The notes below the pieces were generated by a model, which saw only the letters and a list, made by a program, of their open reading frames with translations, made no database searches and was not told the DNA's origin. From Sphagnum magellanicum (taxonomy: Eukaryota > Streptophyta > Sphagnopsida > Sphagnales > Sphagnaceae), in the NCBI GenBank assembly GCA_021904315.1, contig CM038920.1, forward strand, positions 19,530,001 to 19,594,000: a DNA stretch of 64,000 nucleotides. The letters run 5' to 3'. Positions 1 to 13,799 of the stretch are shown piece after piece. Made by a program: the position numbers and the translations under genes. Positions within the stretch are counted from its first letter, which is position 1. Each line of letters opens with the position of its first letter.

Positions 1-559
1 ACATGTGATCCTAGGTGCACATATGGAGAATTACCCCATACAAATGTGGGATGCAAATGTTCATTACCTTGGGACTCCAAATGCCAATTGAAAAAGTTAA
101 AGTATGTGTGTCGTTCATGGAAAGGTACAAGATCTCATTGTTTTAATGTGAATGCCATTAGCATGTTTCATGGAATTACAATTTTGGATGATGCAACTAG
201 ATTGTTCAATGGGAATTGTTAGTTTGTTACAATTTGTGCACATTCACATGTACACATAACACCATAAAGTTATGAGTTCATAAGACTTGGAATTTCATCC
301 CAAGATTCAATATCTAGTGTTTTGTTCTGTGAAATTATAAAACATCATTACATGTTGTGATTAACAGGGGTTCAAAGGAGCAACACATGAGGAAGAGGAA
401 GAGGTGAAATGTTCAAATCTGAATATCATAGGTACCATTTGATTTGAAAGACCCATGTGCATGTTTGAACACGTTTTTAACAAATTTTAGAATACAACAC
501 TAGCATGTATGACGAGTAGAATTTATGGCATTAAGATTAAGTGTAAGTGATTATACCTT

Positions 560-1275
560 AATGATACAAGCCCAAATGATGCACAAACCCTCAAGCCTTA
601 GTGTGAAATAAACTTGGTTTAAGTGACATAAACTTAATGAAATGTGCTTGATTGACACAAGCCCTAATGACATACATATGAATGACATATGTTAAGTGAA
701 ACATGTGAGGCTTTATTGGCATACGCCCTAGTGACATATGACATTGGTCAAACCCAAGCGACAATATAAACTTGAGTGACATAGGTGGAGTGAGATGGGC
801 ATTATTGGCTTAGGCCATAATGACATATTACACTAAGCCCAAGTGTAGTAGGAAACCAATGTGGCATAGGCTTTTGTGGCATAAACACCAATGATGTATT
901 ACACCTTAATGACATAGGTTGAGTTACACATGTGTTGTAGTGATATAAACCTATGTTTTAGTGATAAAGGATGAGTGAAAGGAGACCTAATGATATAGAC
1001 TTAGGTCCTAGTGATAGAGGTTGAATGAGACATGTTGTAGTGATATAGACCTATGTCCTACTGACAAAGGATGATTGAAAAAAGACCTAATGATATAGAC
1101 CTAGGTCTTAGTGATAGAGGTTGAGTATTACACCTTAGTAACATAAGGCTTAGTGATTTATTACATTTTAATGACATAGGCTATAGTGATGTAGACCTAG
1201 GTCCTAGTGGTATAAGAAGATGAATGACATAGGACCTAGGTCCTAGTGATAGAGGTTGAATGACACATTGTTAAA
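560..1275. repeat. Degenerate tandem repeat, about 100-bp unit
   Basis: Short phrases such as TAGTGACATA, ATATAGACCTAGGTC and GATAGAGGTTGA recur throughout. The best-kept part is two adjacent units of about 100 bp beginning near 941 and 1041. Each runs from TGATATAGACCTATG through AAAGGATGA, GACCTAATGATATAGAC and GATAGAGGTTGA. A partial unit follows at about 1185-1270, and looser copies of the 10-bp core extend back to about 560. CCTAGG palindromes recur inside the units. No coding capacity is evident. The flanking 1-559 shows nothing I can name. Confidence 0.7.
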
Positions 1276-4200
1276 AGTAGAATTATTAGACCCTTGGTTG
1301 GTTTTTTACCATTTACTAAAGTCTAATAGTGCAAAATTACTAAGAGTAGATCGATAATTAAATATTTGAAAAGCCATTCTATCCATTGATGTAGGTCATG
1401 ATTGATTCGATTCATCCATCAAGTGGTAGGTTAAAATGTTCTATAATGTGGGAGTTAGGTATAGTTTGAATTTAACCAATAAGAATGGGATTTAGGTTGA
1501 GTTTGTAACCTGACTACTTTAATCTAGGAAATAACTATTATAATAGTGGTAGTTGAAGGGAAAAGTCACTACTAGGAAATGTGTCCATGTTCACCATGTG
1601 TTTCACTAAAGTTTTGGGTGAAATCGGACAAAATCATTATGGTTAAACCAACTAATCCTCTAATGAACGGGGACTAGTGGCTATGGATAGTTGACCTATT
1701 TTATTGTTGGTTAGTAAAACAAAGGACAACTAAATAAAATCCAAGTTTAATGAAATATTATGTTTAGCAATTAAATGAAGTTGTGTCATTAGTGATTTTT
1801 GTTGGTTTTTTCACCACATGATTCATTGATTTTGGAGGGTTTTTTCACCCTTTTGGTTGGTGAAATTTAAGGGGTTAATTGACCTCATGGTAAATTAATG
1901 GAAGGTTCTTAAATTAATTTCTGATTGTTTTACACAACAAATTAAATCACCTTGTGCCCAATTTAAGGTCACCATCAGGTTCAACTTGTTCACCTTCATG
2001 TTTCATTGAATCCATCTAGTAATTTAGTCATGGACAAGGATTCACACAGATTCTCCTAGTTACACAAATCAAAAAAATTACAAAGCACATAGTGCATGAT
2101 ATTCATAAATTTATAGGCCTAATACTACTAAACTAAGGTTCATGGACAAGCTTGTTGCTCAATTGGTGTAACATGGCACACATTAGCCATAACAACTAGC
2201 TATACCTACCAACGGCACTTCCATTTTAAGTTGTTGCAATGTGAACTTATCACTTGTATTTGTAATGGACATTGGCCTTTAGAATCTTGCTAGACCTACA
2301 CATGCACATCCTTGTTAATAGGAATGGAAGGCATCAACATATTTGGCCACATGTTCCTAGGGATGTTTACACCTTCTGGTGGATAATACATGTGGATTAT
2401 TTGTCCCCACAACAAGTGTGACACCCTGGAAATTACTTCTCAACCCTTTGTACCATAAGATCATCAGTCACCAATACTAGGAATTCAAACAACCCAAGAC
2501 TCTAGTTTTCTTGCAAACCGATTGCCCCAATTTTGCTAGAAGTTGAGTCAAAGTGGGTGCTTGACCCATGTCTTGGAATTCAAATGCTACCTCTGTATCC
2601 CACCACACAAATACCAACACTGCGAAATATGTTCAATGAGGGGATGAGATCAAATAAAATAGAAATCTAATTTACTAGACTTCTTTAACTTTTGAATGCA
2701 AAAAAATGCAGAACAAAGGAGAGTTGAGCAAATATTACCCAATGCAGGTTCCTATATGGCCAATGATCTTTCACAAGGAGAAAAACATAACATCATTGTC
2801 CACATCTTTTGTGATGGGAGTAAAGAAGGGCCAAGAGTAGGCATGATGATGTTCTGCAACAATGTTAGGATTGCTTTGTACCTCTTGGATATTTGTTGTA
2901 GGATTATTGGGTGATGAAATCAATTTGATCACTATACCTCCTTGAAATATGGTTGAGTTACAATCAGGCTCACTAGCCCATTGGTAATGGTGTCTTAAAC
3001 ATTTCTATCAACTGTTTTTAGTGCACAAGGTAAAGGCACCACACCATTATCTTCTCAAATATATTGTAAAGTGCTTGAAAGAAGTGTACATGAAAACACA
3101 AAGCACAAGAAAAAAGGTACCATTTGCTATGGCCACCATCATTGAACAAACAACATTCATAACTCAAGTACACTAGAAGATAGATATTTGTATATATTAG
3201 ATAGATTTGCATACTTTATGCATATATTTGGACAATGCTGAAAAGGTTCACCTGGTAGTAAAATAGAGAGGATACAATGTTTGAAACATTATAATGTTGG
3301 AGAGCAATGTTAAATACAACATCATTGATGAGCTAGTGTGAGCTAATTTCAAGCACGATGTAACGTACCTTTATCACAACATTTGCTGTCAATGCATGAA
3401 GTTTTTGAATGGCCATTATAAAAGTAGGTGTGGAATAGTCGTCAAATTGGTCAAGCCATAATCGGTAGTTCATTTTGTATAGGTGGGCATCATAGTTGTT
3501 CCTAGATCTAGATGTTGCTTCTAGTAGTCTTCAAATATCATTGGATTTCAGCTGCACATGAACAGGAATCCCATCATACAACTTAAGTTCACAAAAGGAC
3601 AGTGAGCAAATAGCTGCTTCACACATGAAATTCCCCATGTTTTATGTTCTAGACAATGTGGAAGACTAATATGGAGATAATGGATATTCAAAGGCATGGA
3701 GATCTATTTAGGTTGAAGCTTTGAAGGCATTTTTTTGATTATTGGATTTTGCATATTATGCTAGGTTCCTTGAGCATTTTGAAATAGATACAGAGACAAA
3801 CAACATTTTATTTGACATTTGTTACTAGAAATGAACAAGCTGAAGGTATCATTCCACATGTCCTTAAAGGGATGGAAGGTTTGTTTGAACCCCAAGCCAC
3901 TTACATGTGGAAATAAGGAAAACTTGGAGTAGTAGCAACAACAACAACAAAGGATCATCTAGATTGAGGAGGAGAGGAACGTACTACTAACCTGTCAAAA
4001 TCCATTACATAGTTGGGAATGAGAATTCAGGGCCAATAAAGTATTGGTGACATTCACATATCCAAGCACCATCACTACCTACAATCATAGTGTCCATGAA
4101 CACATTGCCATGTCGGAACAAGAATTCATTGTTGTGGCTTTTGTTGCGTGAAGTGCAATAGATGTCCATGATGACTTGGAGGAGCCTTGTCAACCACCAG

Positions 4201-7200
4201 CTATTGCAGTGCTACTGAAGAAGAAAAATAATGCCATGATGAGACTACTAGGTTCCAAAACAACACATAAATTGCTGGTGTCTTGAGAGAAGATCATAAT
4301 ATCCATCCCATTCTTCTATATTCTTCATCTTTGGCCTTAGGTACTGATTGTAGTAGCTCCAAGAAACTTCTCTACAACACCATTCCATCGGTTTCCTAAG
4401 GAAAAAATAATTGGTAATAATAATGAACATACATTATAACACTAACATTACTACTCATCTAATTAACTAATTAGTATTTGAAAATAACAATAATAATAAC
4501 AACAATTATGAAGTTGGAATACACTTTTGAATAAATCCCTGAAATTGGGCCATTAAAGTTCAACACAGGTGGTGGCTTTTTCACACCTGAATGTTTTTTA
4601 CACCTTTTAGTTGCACAATTGAACCTATATCCAAGGTCAAATCACACGCAAAACATTGCACTGGTTTGTAGCTTTTCCACTTCCTCCACTAGCCATTACA
4701 ACAAATTGGTGGTCATTTCCATGTCCAACCAAATTTTGCTCGATATTTCCTACATCCAAGTTATAGGTCACAAACAAACATTTAGTATCATGTTGTGCAC
4801 AAGGCCATAATAGTGGGCCTTTGTTTAATAATTGGGTAAAGACCAATGTTGCATAGTTATCAGAAATAGCAACATACACCTGATAGTTATGAATGCAAAT
4901 TTTAAGGTTCACTTCCACTATTCTCAAAAAATCAAAAAACAATTTTCTAACAAAGAACCACATTTCTCAAAAAAATAAAAATTCTTTATAACTACCAATT
5001 TTTTGTTGCTTCTTTCATGCAACCTACTAGTTCTTTAAGGTTTCCTTAAATAGCTAAAACTAATAATTCTTTGATTCCGATTGAAGAAACCATCTCCTAC
5101 TAACAAAATCAAATACCCACCCAACACTAGTATACACATGAACACCAATAATTAAAACTGTAGGATAGTTACAAGTGCATGCTTGGGATAATATACAGTA
5201 ACTTTTCTAACTTGTAAGATAATCAACATTGTAAATGTACCATGATTGAAGCCCATACCTTATTGACATCAGCTTCCTCACTATCAGACTCATTTATGCA
5301 CCCAAAATTGATCTGACGAAAGGTATATTGATCAAAGAAGTTCTTGATGAATAGAGCTTCCCATAATCATAATGGACTCCAAGACCAGCAATTTAGCTGA
5401 GGATATTTGGGACAAAAGTATTAGTCTTGATTGAATAAGTCCCAACATGTAATGGTCATGCCTTTTATCCTTAAGACTTGATTTTAAGAACATGTTTCAT
5501 GCCGAGACCAAGTGCCGATGGGTCTACACCCAATTTTTTGGACAATTGCATGTGCCCAAATTGGGGCATCCCCGCATGCTTATGAAGTTCGCAGTGTGCA
5601 AGGGCTAGAAAAATTGCAAGGTGAAAAAATCTTCGCTCTTGTACAAGATAGAAGTTCCATCATTGTTATCTTCCACTTTAGTTGAATCCTCTAAAATTAT
5701 TGACTCTCCATCTAGGCCTTTCCATGTAGTCATCAGGTCCTGACATTTATCAAAGTTCAATCTTTGAGGAGTAACAATTTTTGGATTTTGAGGAACCTAA
5801 AAAACCAGAAAGCAAGAATAACAATATCCTCACAATTAGTTAACCCACACACTCTATTGCACATCAGAAACCCAAAATCTAATTTATAAAATAATTCAAA
5901 AGACCTATCTACTCAAAAAGAAGCATTTCAAGTTCTCTTTGACATGATTTCTGCATAGTACTTGCGAAATGGAACTTTGTTAAATGTAAAAACCATGCAA
6001 TATTTTCCATTCTCAAATCAACAACCCTTGTATACAAAATTGATCAAACCACAAAATTATCATCAAAAAAGAAAGTGGAGCAGTGAAATTTCAATTACAA
6101 ATTTGCTGCAAAATTAGGGGAATTATGTTCTTTCTTGGAAGTAGTTGGGAAAAGGGTACAAAGGGTAATGCATTTGCTCACCATTTGGATTTGTGTGATT
6201 GATCCACAACACGTAGTCCCAGAAGGTGATCCTTTCATGTGAAACCACCCACTAACAACCGCATCAACTTGCTGAGTACCTTAAAAGAAAAGCCCATTGA
6301 TCCAAGCAACATAGATAATCCATGATAGGGTGATACATGGCAAACCCATTATGATAACAAATCACTATCTTCAATTTCCATCACATTTTCTAGAAGCATT
6401 GTAAAGATTTTGTCATGATGTGTCTAGCACTCATGACCTACCATCATATGTAGCTCTTGCTCCAACTTCAATGCAAGCTAGATTTCCATGCTTCCAATGA
6501 CTATATCAGGCACATGGAGATTATATATGCACATAAAACATCTAGTACACCATACAGACACGATACCAATATAGGGAACCGACGAAATTTATGGCAGACA
6601 TAGCAGGAATAGGATGCCATTGAGCTTGACCCAAGGAATCACATCAAGGTGGAAGACAACAACACATCCCTAATACGCATGAGCACAAAATGATCTCAAG
6701 GAAAACAAAAAAAAATTTGACCTGCAAATATCTCACAATTTCAAGGCTAAAAAGAGTTAGCTGAGAATGTCAAGATATGAGAGTCCCATGTTTTTAGACT
6801 CACTTACTCCCCGGCCAATGTGAAGAAGAAAAAGACTATAAGCTAAGAAAAGAGACACAAACCCTAAAAGGATCTGCATAAAGGCCACACACTATGATGA
6901 AACAAAGCATCTAGAGTTGTCATGACAACTTTGGTGCATTTGCAAGGATCATGACAATTACCAGAGAACCGAGCTTGTTTCTTGAAATTTGGGAATGTAA
7001 ATAAGGTGGACTTGCTGCCTTGAAGGACCTGTAAATCAAAACACCCACCAACTTGTGAAGTAATAAAAAAAGTGCCGACTTCTATGCCTTCTATGGAAAT
7101 AACGCAACTGTAAATCATACATGGAATACCCACCTGGTGGAATTCTGCACAACATTATGTGAAACAAATTGGGCAATTTGTTACATAGAAGAAGTAAACA

Positions 7201-7467
7201 ACTTGTATAGGAATGTTCACCTGCTAGGGGAGGAAGTAATAAGCTAGATCGTTAGGACTAGGCATGATATCCACAGGCATAGCTGCCACCCAAGAGATGG
7301 TCAATTCAATGAAATCAGAATTTCTTGCTAGCATGTATGTAACCATGGCAGTCCACTTCATTTAACTTCTAAATGGTTTCTAATCTTGCCATTGGATACT
7401 AAGGTTTATGGTTTACGGTTTTTAGGATTCTGGTCTAGGGTTTTACATCATGTTGGACATAGTTCAA
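1276..7467. other. AT-rich stretch without a supportable gene
   Basis: No open frame here is long or conserved enough to call. Two minus-strand stretches look faintly protein-like, and I could not assign them. The first is about 4963-4637, containing VMASGGSGK. The second is about 7133-6864, where a GT-AG-like exon of roughly 65 bp around 7028-6965 reads VLQGSKSTLFTFPNFKKQ. They may be decayed exons or chance. No terminal repeats, CRISPR-like array or RNA gene was seen. Confidence 0.4.
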
Positions 7468-8010
7468 GAAGAGATGGCCATTGTTCTTGCACAAAACTTA
7501 ATGCAAATCTAGCATCTGATTGCGACAGTAGGAGGACCCATTTTACAAATTGGTATCTCTTGGGAAACACTTTTCTATTGATTGCCAAGAAGAGATGGAT
7601 CATGTTTCTTGTGCAAAACTGAATGCAAACCTAGCAGCTGATGGCAATGGCATGCAAATCAACATCTTTTTCTCTCTAACCCCTTCTACAAATTGCCATC
7701 TCTCAGGAACCATTTGGTGTCAGTTGCCAGGAAGAGATAGATGGGTCATAGTTCTTGTGCAAAACTGAATGCAACCCTAGCAACTAATGGCAATCTCAGA
7801 TTCATCTACAAATCGCCATCATTTGGGTACAGATTTGCTCTTGGTGACCATGAAGAGATGGGTCATGTTTCTTGCACAAAACTGAATGCAAACCTAACAA
7901 CTAATGGCAATGTTCTTTGTAGAAATACACGTCTCTTTCTCTCTCTCTCTCTCATGAATGGAACAAGTTTGTTGATTACCGAAGAGAGATGGCCATCATT
8001 CTTATACTCA
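7468..8010. repeat. Five-copy tandem repeat, 121-142-bp unit
   Basis: The core GAAGAGATGG followed by TTCTTGCACAAAACTGAATG, CAAACCTAGCA and TGATGGCAA recurs at 7468, 7589, 7731 and 7852. A fifth, partial copy starts at 7981. Spacings are 121, 142, 121 and 129 bp; the 142-bp unit carries extra pyrimidine-rich sequence. Plus-strand open frames of 72-117 codons span the array, but they switch frame between copies and are by-products of the repeat, not a protein family I know. A CT-rich run lies at about 7940-7952. Confidence 0.85.
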
Positions 8011-9430
8011 GGACAGGAGATTTTGGCAGATGGTATGGAGACGATAAAAGCAGAGTTGACTACATTGTTGTCCCTTGTATCTCTGCATATTTAAGCAATA
8101 TCTTTCATCATGTTGTTGAACACATACACACATACTGTCCCATTAGAAACGTGGTGAGAAGCTCGTAAAGATTGCGGTCTGTGCGACAAAAAAAAATGTC
8201 ACAACACTTGCGAAAGGAAGTAAGTAAGAAAGTAAAAACATATTCTGGCAGAAACAGTAGTAATGCGCGAGAAACACATTTAGCAACGACCCATTAGCAA
8301 AAAATAAAGTAACTACAAATAGGAAAAGAATTGATTGCAACAGAAAATCACAGACTCGATAGATGAAGTCAGCTTGTTAATAAGGTAAGATTGCCTCTGT
8401 CTCCATTTCTCTTTTGAAATTTTTTTTCTTCTAAGCTTGGAAATTGGGAGCAAGCGGCACCCAAGTATGTAGCAAGAACTTGATGATGGACGAGCAGAAG
8501 GGTGTCAGGAAGAAAATGCGAGAAGAATAGTAGCAGCAACAGCAAGGGATTCTTAAACACTAAACCCTTAGGTCTTGAGAGAGATGGGGATTGGTGGTCT
8601 CCATATTCCAATTTGATGAGTTAATGACACTTTTACACTTGGGTCTATTTGATTTCTCTTAAGGATTTCTCTTGGTGAGCTTGTCGATCAAAATTGACCA
8701 GCATACTGCAAATCCAAGTTACTTCGTCCTTGTTTTGTGAAGGCATTAATTTTCAGGCAAGGTTTCACTTCTATTTTAAAATTATTGATTATCAAAACTT
8801 GAATCATCATCCATGGATAGAGGATTTGTTTTTGGTTTGAAAAACGAAGCATGGAAATTATTCAACAAAAACGAAACTTGGAACAAGCGAGTGAATGGGG
8901 TGGGATGTTGAAGCTTATATTATGTTGCTTGATTTGGAAGGGGGGGTGGAGCTGGTGGGAAGAGGGTGACTCTTTGATTGTTCATAGGTCAATCCTTGCA
9001 ATAGCTTGGCAGATTAAACACCAGTGTTTTTGAAGGATTTTTTGGTGTAGCCAATATGGCCATTGTATAGAAAATTATTTACCCAGATTGGGCTGCATGT
9101 GGATCTGAAAGTAGAAAAACAACAAAATCTTTTATATTTTTGGTTACCTACTGGAACGCATCACAAAAATATCGTAATCTTTGATTTTTTAAAAAATTTG
9201 GCTAATCTTGGCCATTTTCCATGAACAATCCTTTGTATATATATGTTTAAATCTTACTTGGGCTCTGCTCTGCTTCACTCTACCAATGAGGATGAATTGT
9301 TTTTGAAAAAAGGATATATATGTCATATTAGTTCATATTTTGGGAAGGGAAAGGTGTATCTGTTGTTTATGGAATTTTGTAAATGATATCCTGAGGTGAT
9401 ATCCACTGCACATGAAACCAAGGAGACCAC
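8011..9430. other. Intergenic stretch 3' of the COX10-like locus
   Basis: No exon of the COX10-like gene could be recognised downstream of about 9440, where its last exon would be expected. Minus-strand open frames at 8611-8369 and 8340-8143 are hydrophobic, low-complexity and resemble nothing I know. The sequence is otherwise AT-rich with homopolymers. Confidence 0.4.
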
Positions 9431-9439
9431 ATTTGGTAA

Positions 9440-12400
9440 GCACAGCCATGGTCTCTTGCAAAAGTCCTGATAAAAATAGAAAGCTAACTTCCGATCTAGA
9501 AAACTCCCAACACAAAATTGTTTGCCTGAAGAAATTGGAATAGAGCCAAAGTGGTTTCTTTGGCACGAACTCTGGTGAGCAAGGAACCCAAGTGGAAGAA
9601 GGTAGATGCAGTTGTGAAAGGCTGTGAGAGCAGTCCTGTGACCAGTGGCATCACTCAAAGACAACATCATCTCCCACATGATTGACCACTCAGTTTTCAC
9701 AATTGAGTATCGCGTGTGCAACCAACAACTCTTCAGCGGTTTGCTGCAGAATGTCCATTTACATTGTGATTTTGAGAAGTAATTTGGCTCATAGTCATAA
9801 CAGTGCCCAACAACAAACTATGAAGTAACAAAACAGAGGCTGTGCAAAATAAGGATACCAGATACTCATGAATAATCAGTTTTATAAGATCTACCAAAGC
9901 ATTGGGACGTGTCACACCTGCCAGCAGCATAGTTATCACAGCAGAGAAATGCCAAGGACATGAAATGAGGGATTTGCCAAAAATACAAGCCAGCCACTAG
10001 AACCCAGCTGCCTGCATTGATCTGTCCTGCTGCAGCAGCCCACCTGCCAGTTCTCCCTTTGTTAACACCATTACTCCTACACTGCTGGAGAGGACAGGTC
10101 CTTGTGTCAAGCAAATTGAGGTCAGCTCGTTTGATTCAACAAAAATACAACATAATGTATTCAGTCTCTGAGGTTATGTTACTTCCAAGTGATTCCTCCT
10201 ACCATCTGCAAATAAAGAAGTTGGACTACTTCTATTGACCTGCTACAAAATGTCACTAGCTGGACAGAGTGAGCAGTGACAGAAAGCTTTTCTCATTGAA
10301 GCCAATATTGAGCACAATTGATTTTGTGTCTCTCATTCAAAGGAAGAGAGTTTGATAGAGATAGACATGGAGATAGAGACTGTAGCTCACCGCATGAGAG
10401 GGGGGATGGCCCCTACAACAGCACCAACCCATGTGTTGATAGGATGCATCTGCTTGAGAGGAGTATATACCAAGTGTAAAGAAGCACATTGGCAACACCA
10501 AGTTCTGCTGTGATAGTGTTTGCCTGCAACCACCAGTGCACCATTTGTCAACCTCAAGAGAATCTCCCATATTCAAAACCTGACTTCAACACAAGCTAGT
10601 GTCAGTGGTCTAAGATAGTTGGGATGGTGGCTGCATACTTAATGAATTTCTGAACCTGTCAAGATATAGCCCATACCAAAGAGGACATTCACAGAATCTC
10701 AATGCTGTGAATGTCAAGCAAGCAATGTCTCAGGCCTTCAAATCAAGATGTTTGACAAGGACAGTGATCCTTTTCCTTACTGCGAGTTTGGATGTAATAG
10801 ACAGCAACATGATCAACATGCTCATTACTTGGTCACACCATCATATAAGGATCTATGTATAATTTCTCACACCCATTCTGTGAGAAGAACATAAAATCTG
10901 CCATGACAAGCATTCAAGGGAAAGAGCCAAAACATAGAGCATCTTGCCAGAAAGTTATGTGATAAGCTCATTCCTGTGTTTAGCAGTCTTATTCAAGAAA
11001 ATATGGGGGCAAAATATGAACAAAAACCTTCCAAGCAAGCAAGATGACACCAGAAACACCCATAGTCACAGCAAATGCCACTGCGTGTGACATTCCCATA
11101 CACCCTGATGGCAGTGGCCTCTGCATTGTTTGCTTCATCTGTGCATCAGTTGTTACTTCCATGATCTGCAAAACCATATGCAGGTTCAGTTGGCTTGCAT
11201 CAAGATCCAAACCTCATGCTCAGTAAACACTTCTTTGTTCTCATACTTGACATACAGGTCACCCAACCTAAAATGCTGGGGGCTAGTCACTTCTGAATAA
11301 ACCGTATGCTGCCAGACAATATTCAATCTGCTGAAGTGGTGCAATTCCAAAGCTTTGTATGTTCTTATTGCTAAGAACTATGACCTACTGTTGCTCATGT
11401 ACTACTAATATGTTTGAACCTAGTGGGCACCAATTGGCACTCTTGTAACGATAACAAATGACCCCATATCAGCCTGACAATTGAATATCAGCATCCTGAC
11501 ACATGGGTCTAGAGCTGTTTTAGTTCATGAACTGCCACATTCCTCATTGAAATCAATTGAGGTAAGAGTACATTTGATTCTGTAGCCAAAGGTTTGTATC
11601 AGATGATTAATTGTTTGTGGGACAATAAACCCTGGCCAAGTCTTAAGGACCTTACAAAAGGCAACCACCAAAAAATTGGTTAAGTTCACACATTTTCTCC
11701 AAACTCATGTCTCCATGTGCTCAGATGCAAATGAGCCATGTATGAGACCTGTTGAGATGTATATGTCTGTTTTCTGGAGTAGTCCTAGCTTAAGAAAGAC
11801 AATAAAGTTGAAGAAAGTTGATGTCTCCTAATCCAAAAGTCTTTTTCATTTTTGCAACATTCTGTTCATGCCTCATTGAAATTCTGTCTTGGTATTTGCC
11901 AGAAGCAAGACCAACAATCTCTGTACATCACTGTAACGCCAGATTGTGGGCATCTTAGCTCCTAGCTTTCAAGTGGCTGATGGGTCAAAGGGAATTTACA
12001 AGTGACATTCTATAAGAGAACCTTGTCATAGACATGAAAATATAAGGAACCTTCTGTTACCTACTCCAGACAAAGCTTCAGAAAGACAAGCATACCTGGG
12101 ACTCCTTTCCTGGAATGGAACAATGAAAGAAGAAATTCATAATCGCCATAGCATCCTCTGGCATGTCCATCTGGAGCTTCAACCCTAATTCAGCAAATGA
12201 TTACAAAAGTGCAGCATAATCACCCTGCACAAAAGAAATTCAACCAACATTACCAACCCACTGAAATATCCCACTTCAATCAGCTTAGGTGAAAAAACTC
12301 ACATTACTGAAGATTCAAGAAAATAAGTCCAGATACCTTTGCGCAGGCAAGAAGCATTTTTGCAAGTGCTTGCTTTTTGGAAAATGGCAGGCTCTTAGTG

Positions 12401-13652
12401 AGGCCAAAATCCACAAGAATGGGCTTAAAAGGGGGCTCCTTGCTCACAAGAAAATTTCCTGCATACACCCATAAAGTAAAGTTTGAAACAGATTTCTTTT
12501 CCTACAATGGCACAGGCCCTCCTGAAATGTTCAGTGACTGCAATCTGCAATGAACATATCAATCTTCTACCATCAGACAACATAGGTGTGAGACAAATGC
12601 CTATGGAGATCACTTGGACAAGTTTAGACAAAGTCTGGAACTTATTTGTAGACAGCTAACCAGCCTACCTACAGATATTTTCACAAATACTTGCAAACTA
12701 GGCAATTTAAGAAGCTCAAAGTCAATTTGGACAACTCTCAAATTCTGACCAGCTCTTCATCTTGTGATTTGAGCTCCTAAACACTCTTTATCTATCAAAG
12801 AACCCATTCTTATATAGTTATCACTGTTCACATGTCAGGGCACAGCCCAGAATCTTGCTCTGTCTAAACTATCTCCTTAGATGCTCTATGACTACATTAG
12901 ATTACATTTGAAAATTTTGCTCCACACAGTGTTCAGATCTCCTCAAAATTGGTTCAAATTGCAGCATTGCCTTTCTAATTGACGTGTTTGCAGTGCAGCT
13001 GGACCACATAGCAAGAAATACATGGGGAATGAAGCAATAATGGCCAATAGATCAAGAGTTTCCAAATTGACCAGGAATGGCTACCCTACTTACACATATG
13101 ATGCCCATTAAAACTAAAGAAAGCTAAAGCAACCTTGACTCTGATGACGTTTTACTGGTTGGGAGCACATAAAGGAACATCATTAACTTGTATACACATG
13201 ACTGCTGCCAAATATAGAAGTCCACACTTGGTAGACAGGTGATGCAAGTTTCCAGATCAGAGCTCCTTCTGGGAAGGAATTGTGAGATAAAAATTGACAG
13301 ATTAGGGCACTGTGAAAGGTCTAAACAGGCTGTGCGGGGCTGAAAAATATACAGGATTACATGCAATCCACAGCAAAGGATGTGACAATTTTTGATGCAC
13401 GGTGACCAAAACCACAACAATAGTATAAAGGGGTCACTGGAACTGACACTCTTACGACTCTTGGAAACATCACTGAAATATGTGAAACCGAAGGTAGAAA
13501 CAAAAGTTGAACAAAGTGGCACCTGGTTGAAGGCATTGGCAGAAGCAGCAGCCAAGATGGTGCCGATGGTTGTCCAACATAGGCCCACCCAATCCACCAC
13601 TTCGCCACTCCCCATCACAAACCCTTCCCCCGCAGTTGTCACAACCACTAGA
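9440..13652 (-). pseudogene. COX10: COX10-like protoheme IX farnesyltransferase gene, probably a pseudogene
   Basis: COX10 farnesylates protoheme to heme O in the inner mitochondrial membrane, the first step to heme A of cytochrome c oxidase; it belongs to the UbiA family. Minus-strand exons in order: 13652-13523 (LVVVTTAGEGFV ... AAASANAFNQ), 11165-11028 (IMEVTTDAQMKQTM, RPLPSG), 10523-10391 (ANVLLYTW, then [26 protein letters not shown]), 10043-9918 (WAAAAGQI, YFWQIPHFM, NYAAG) and about 9690-9440 (MMLSLSDATGH, LLPLGFLA, AFYFYQD). The first four have GT-AG borders and matching phases (0, 0, 2), and follow the Arabidopsis COX10 order as I remember it. Defects: one base is missing from a GGG run near 10470; the fifth exon lacks a clean acceptor; the usually conserved Arg of the DxxMxRT motif is Gln; and the transit-peptide exon and C-terminus were not found. 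The family call is strong. Whether this is dead, or damaged by assembly error, is open. Confidence 0.85.
12096..12458 (-). pseudogene. ABC1-family (ABC1K/COQ8-like) atypical kinase fragment inside a COX10 intron
   Basis: Two minus-strand exons lie in the 2.36-kb COX10-like intron. Exon 12458-12337 (122 nt, phase 1 to 0) encodes NFLVSKEPPFKPIL, then VDFGLTKSLPFSKKQALAK, including the DFG of the ABC1 kinase fold. After a 112-nt GT-AG intron, exon 12224-12096 (129 nt) encodes GDYAALL, then SFAELGLKLQMDMPEDAM. Both blocks are consecutive in plant ABC1K proteins of the type that also carries a beta-lactamase-like domain (my recollection of Arabidopsis At5g24810). A TAA interrupts the frame at 12203-12201, where a Ser codon would be expected. 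No upstream exons (KxGQ motif, the HPG preceding NFLV) or downstream exons were found. It is therefore a fragment of an unrelated gene, probably duplicated into the intron with its own intron retained. Confidence 0.8.
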
Positions 13653-13799
13653 CTACCCATCCAGTCACCCCAAACAATGCTTCCTTGTGAAGAATTTGAG
13701 GTATTGCATTGACAACAAAACATGACACATTCCTTCCTTGCCATATTCTTCAAGGCTGGCAATCCAAGTCCTAACCCTGGAACGATATCTCGGGATCCA

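Noticed and set aside
7386-8094. Overlapping plus-strand open frames as a repeat protein
   Set aside because: The frames change between repeat units and unit lengths (121, 142, 121, 129) are not all multiples of three, so no continuous repeat protein exists.
13392-13712. Plus-strand 106-codon frame
   Set aside because: It is the antisense shadow of the COX10-like exon at 13652-13523.
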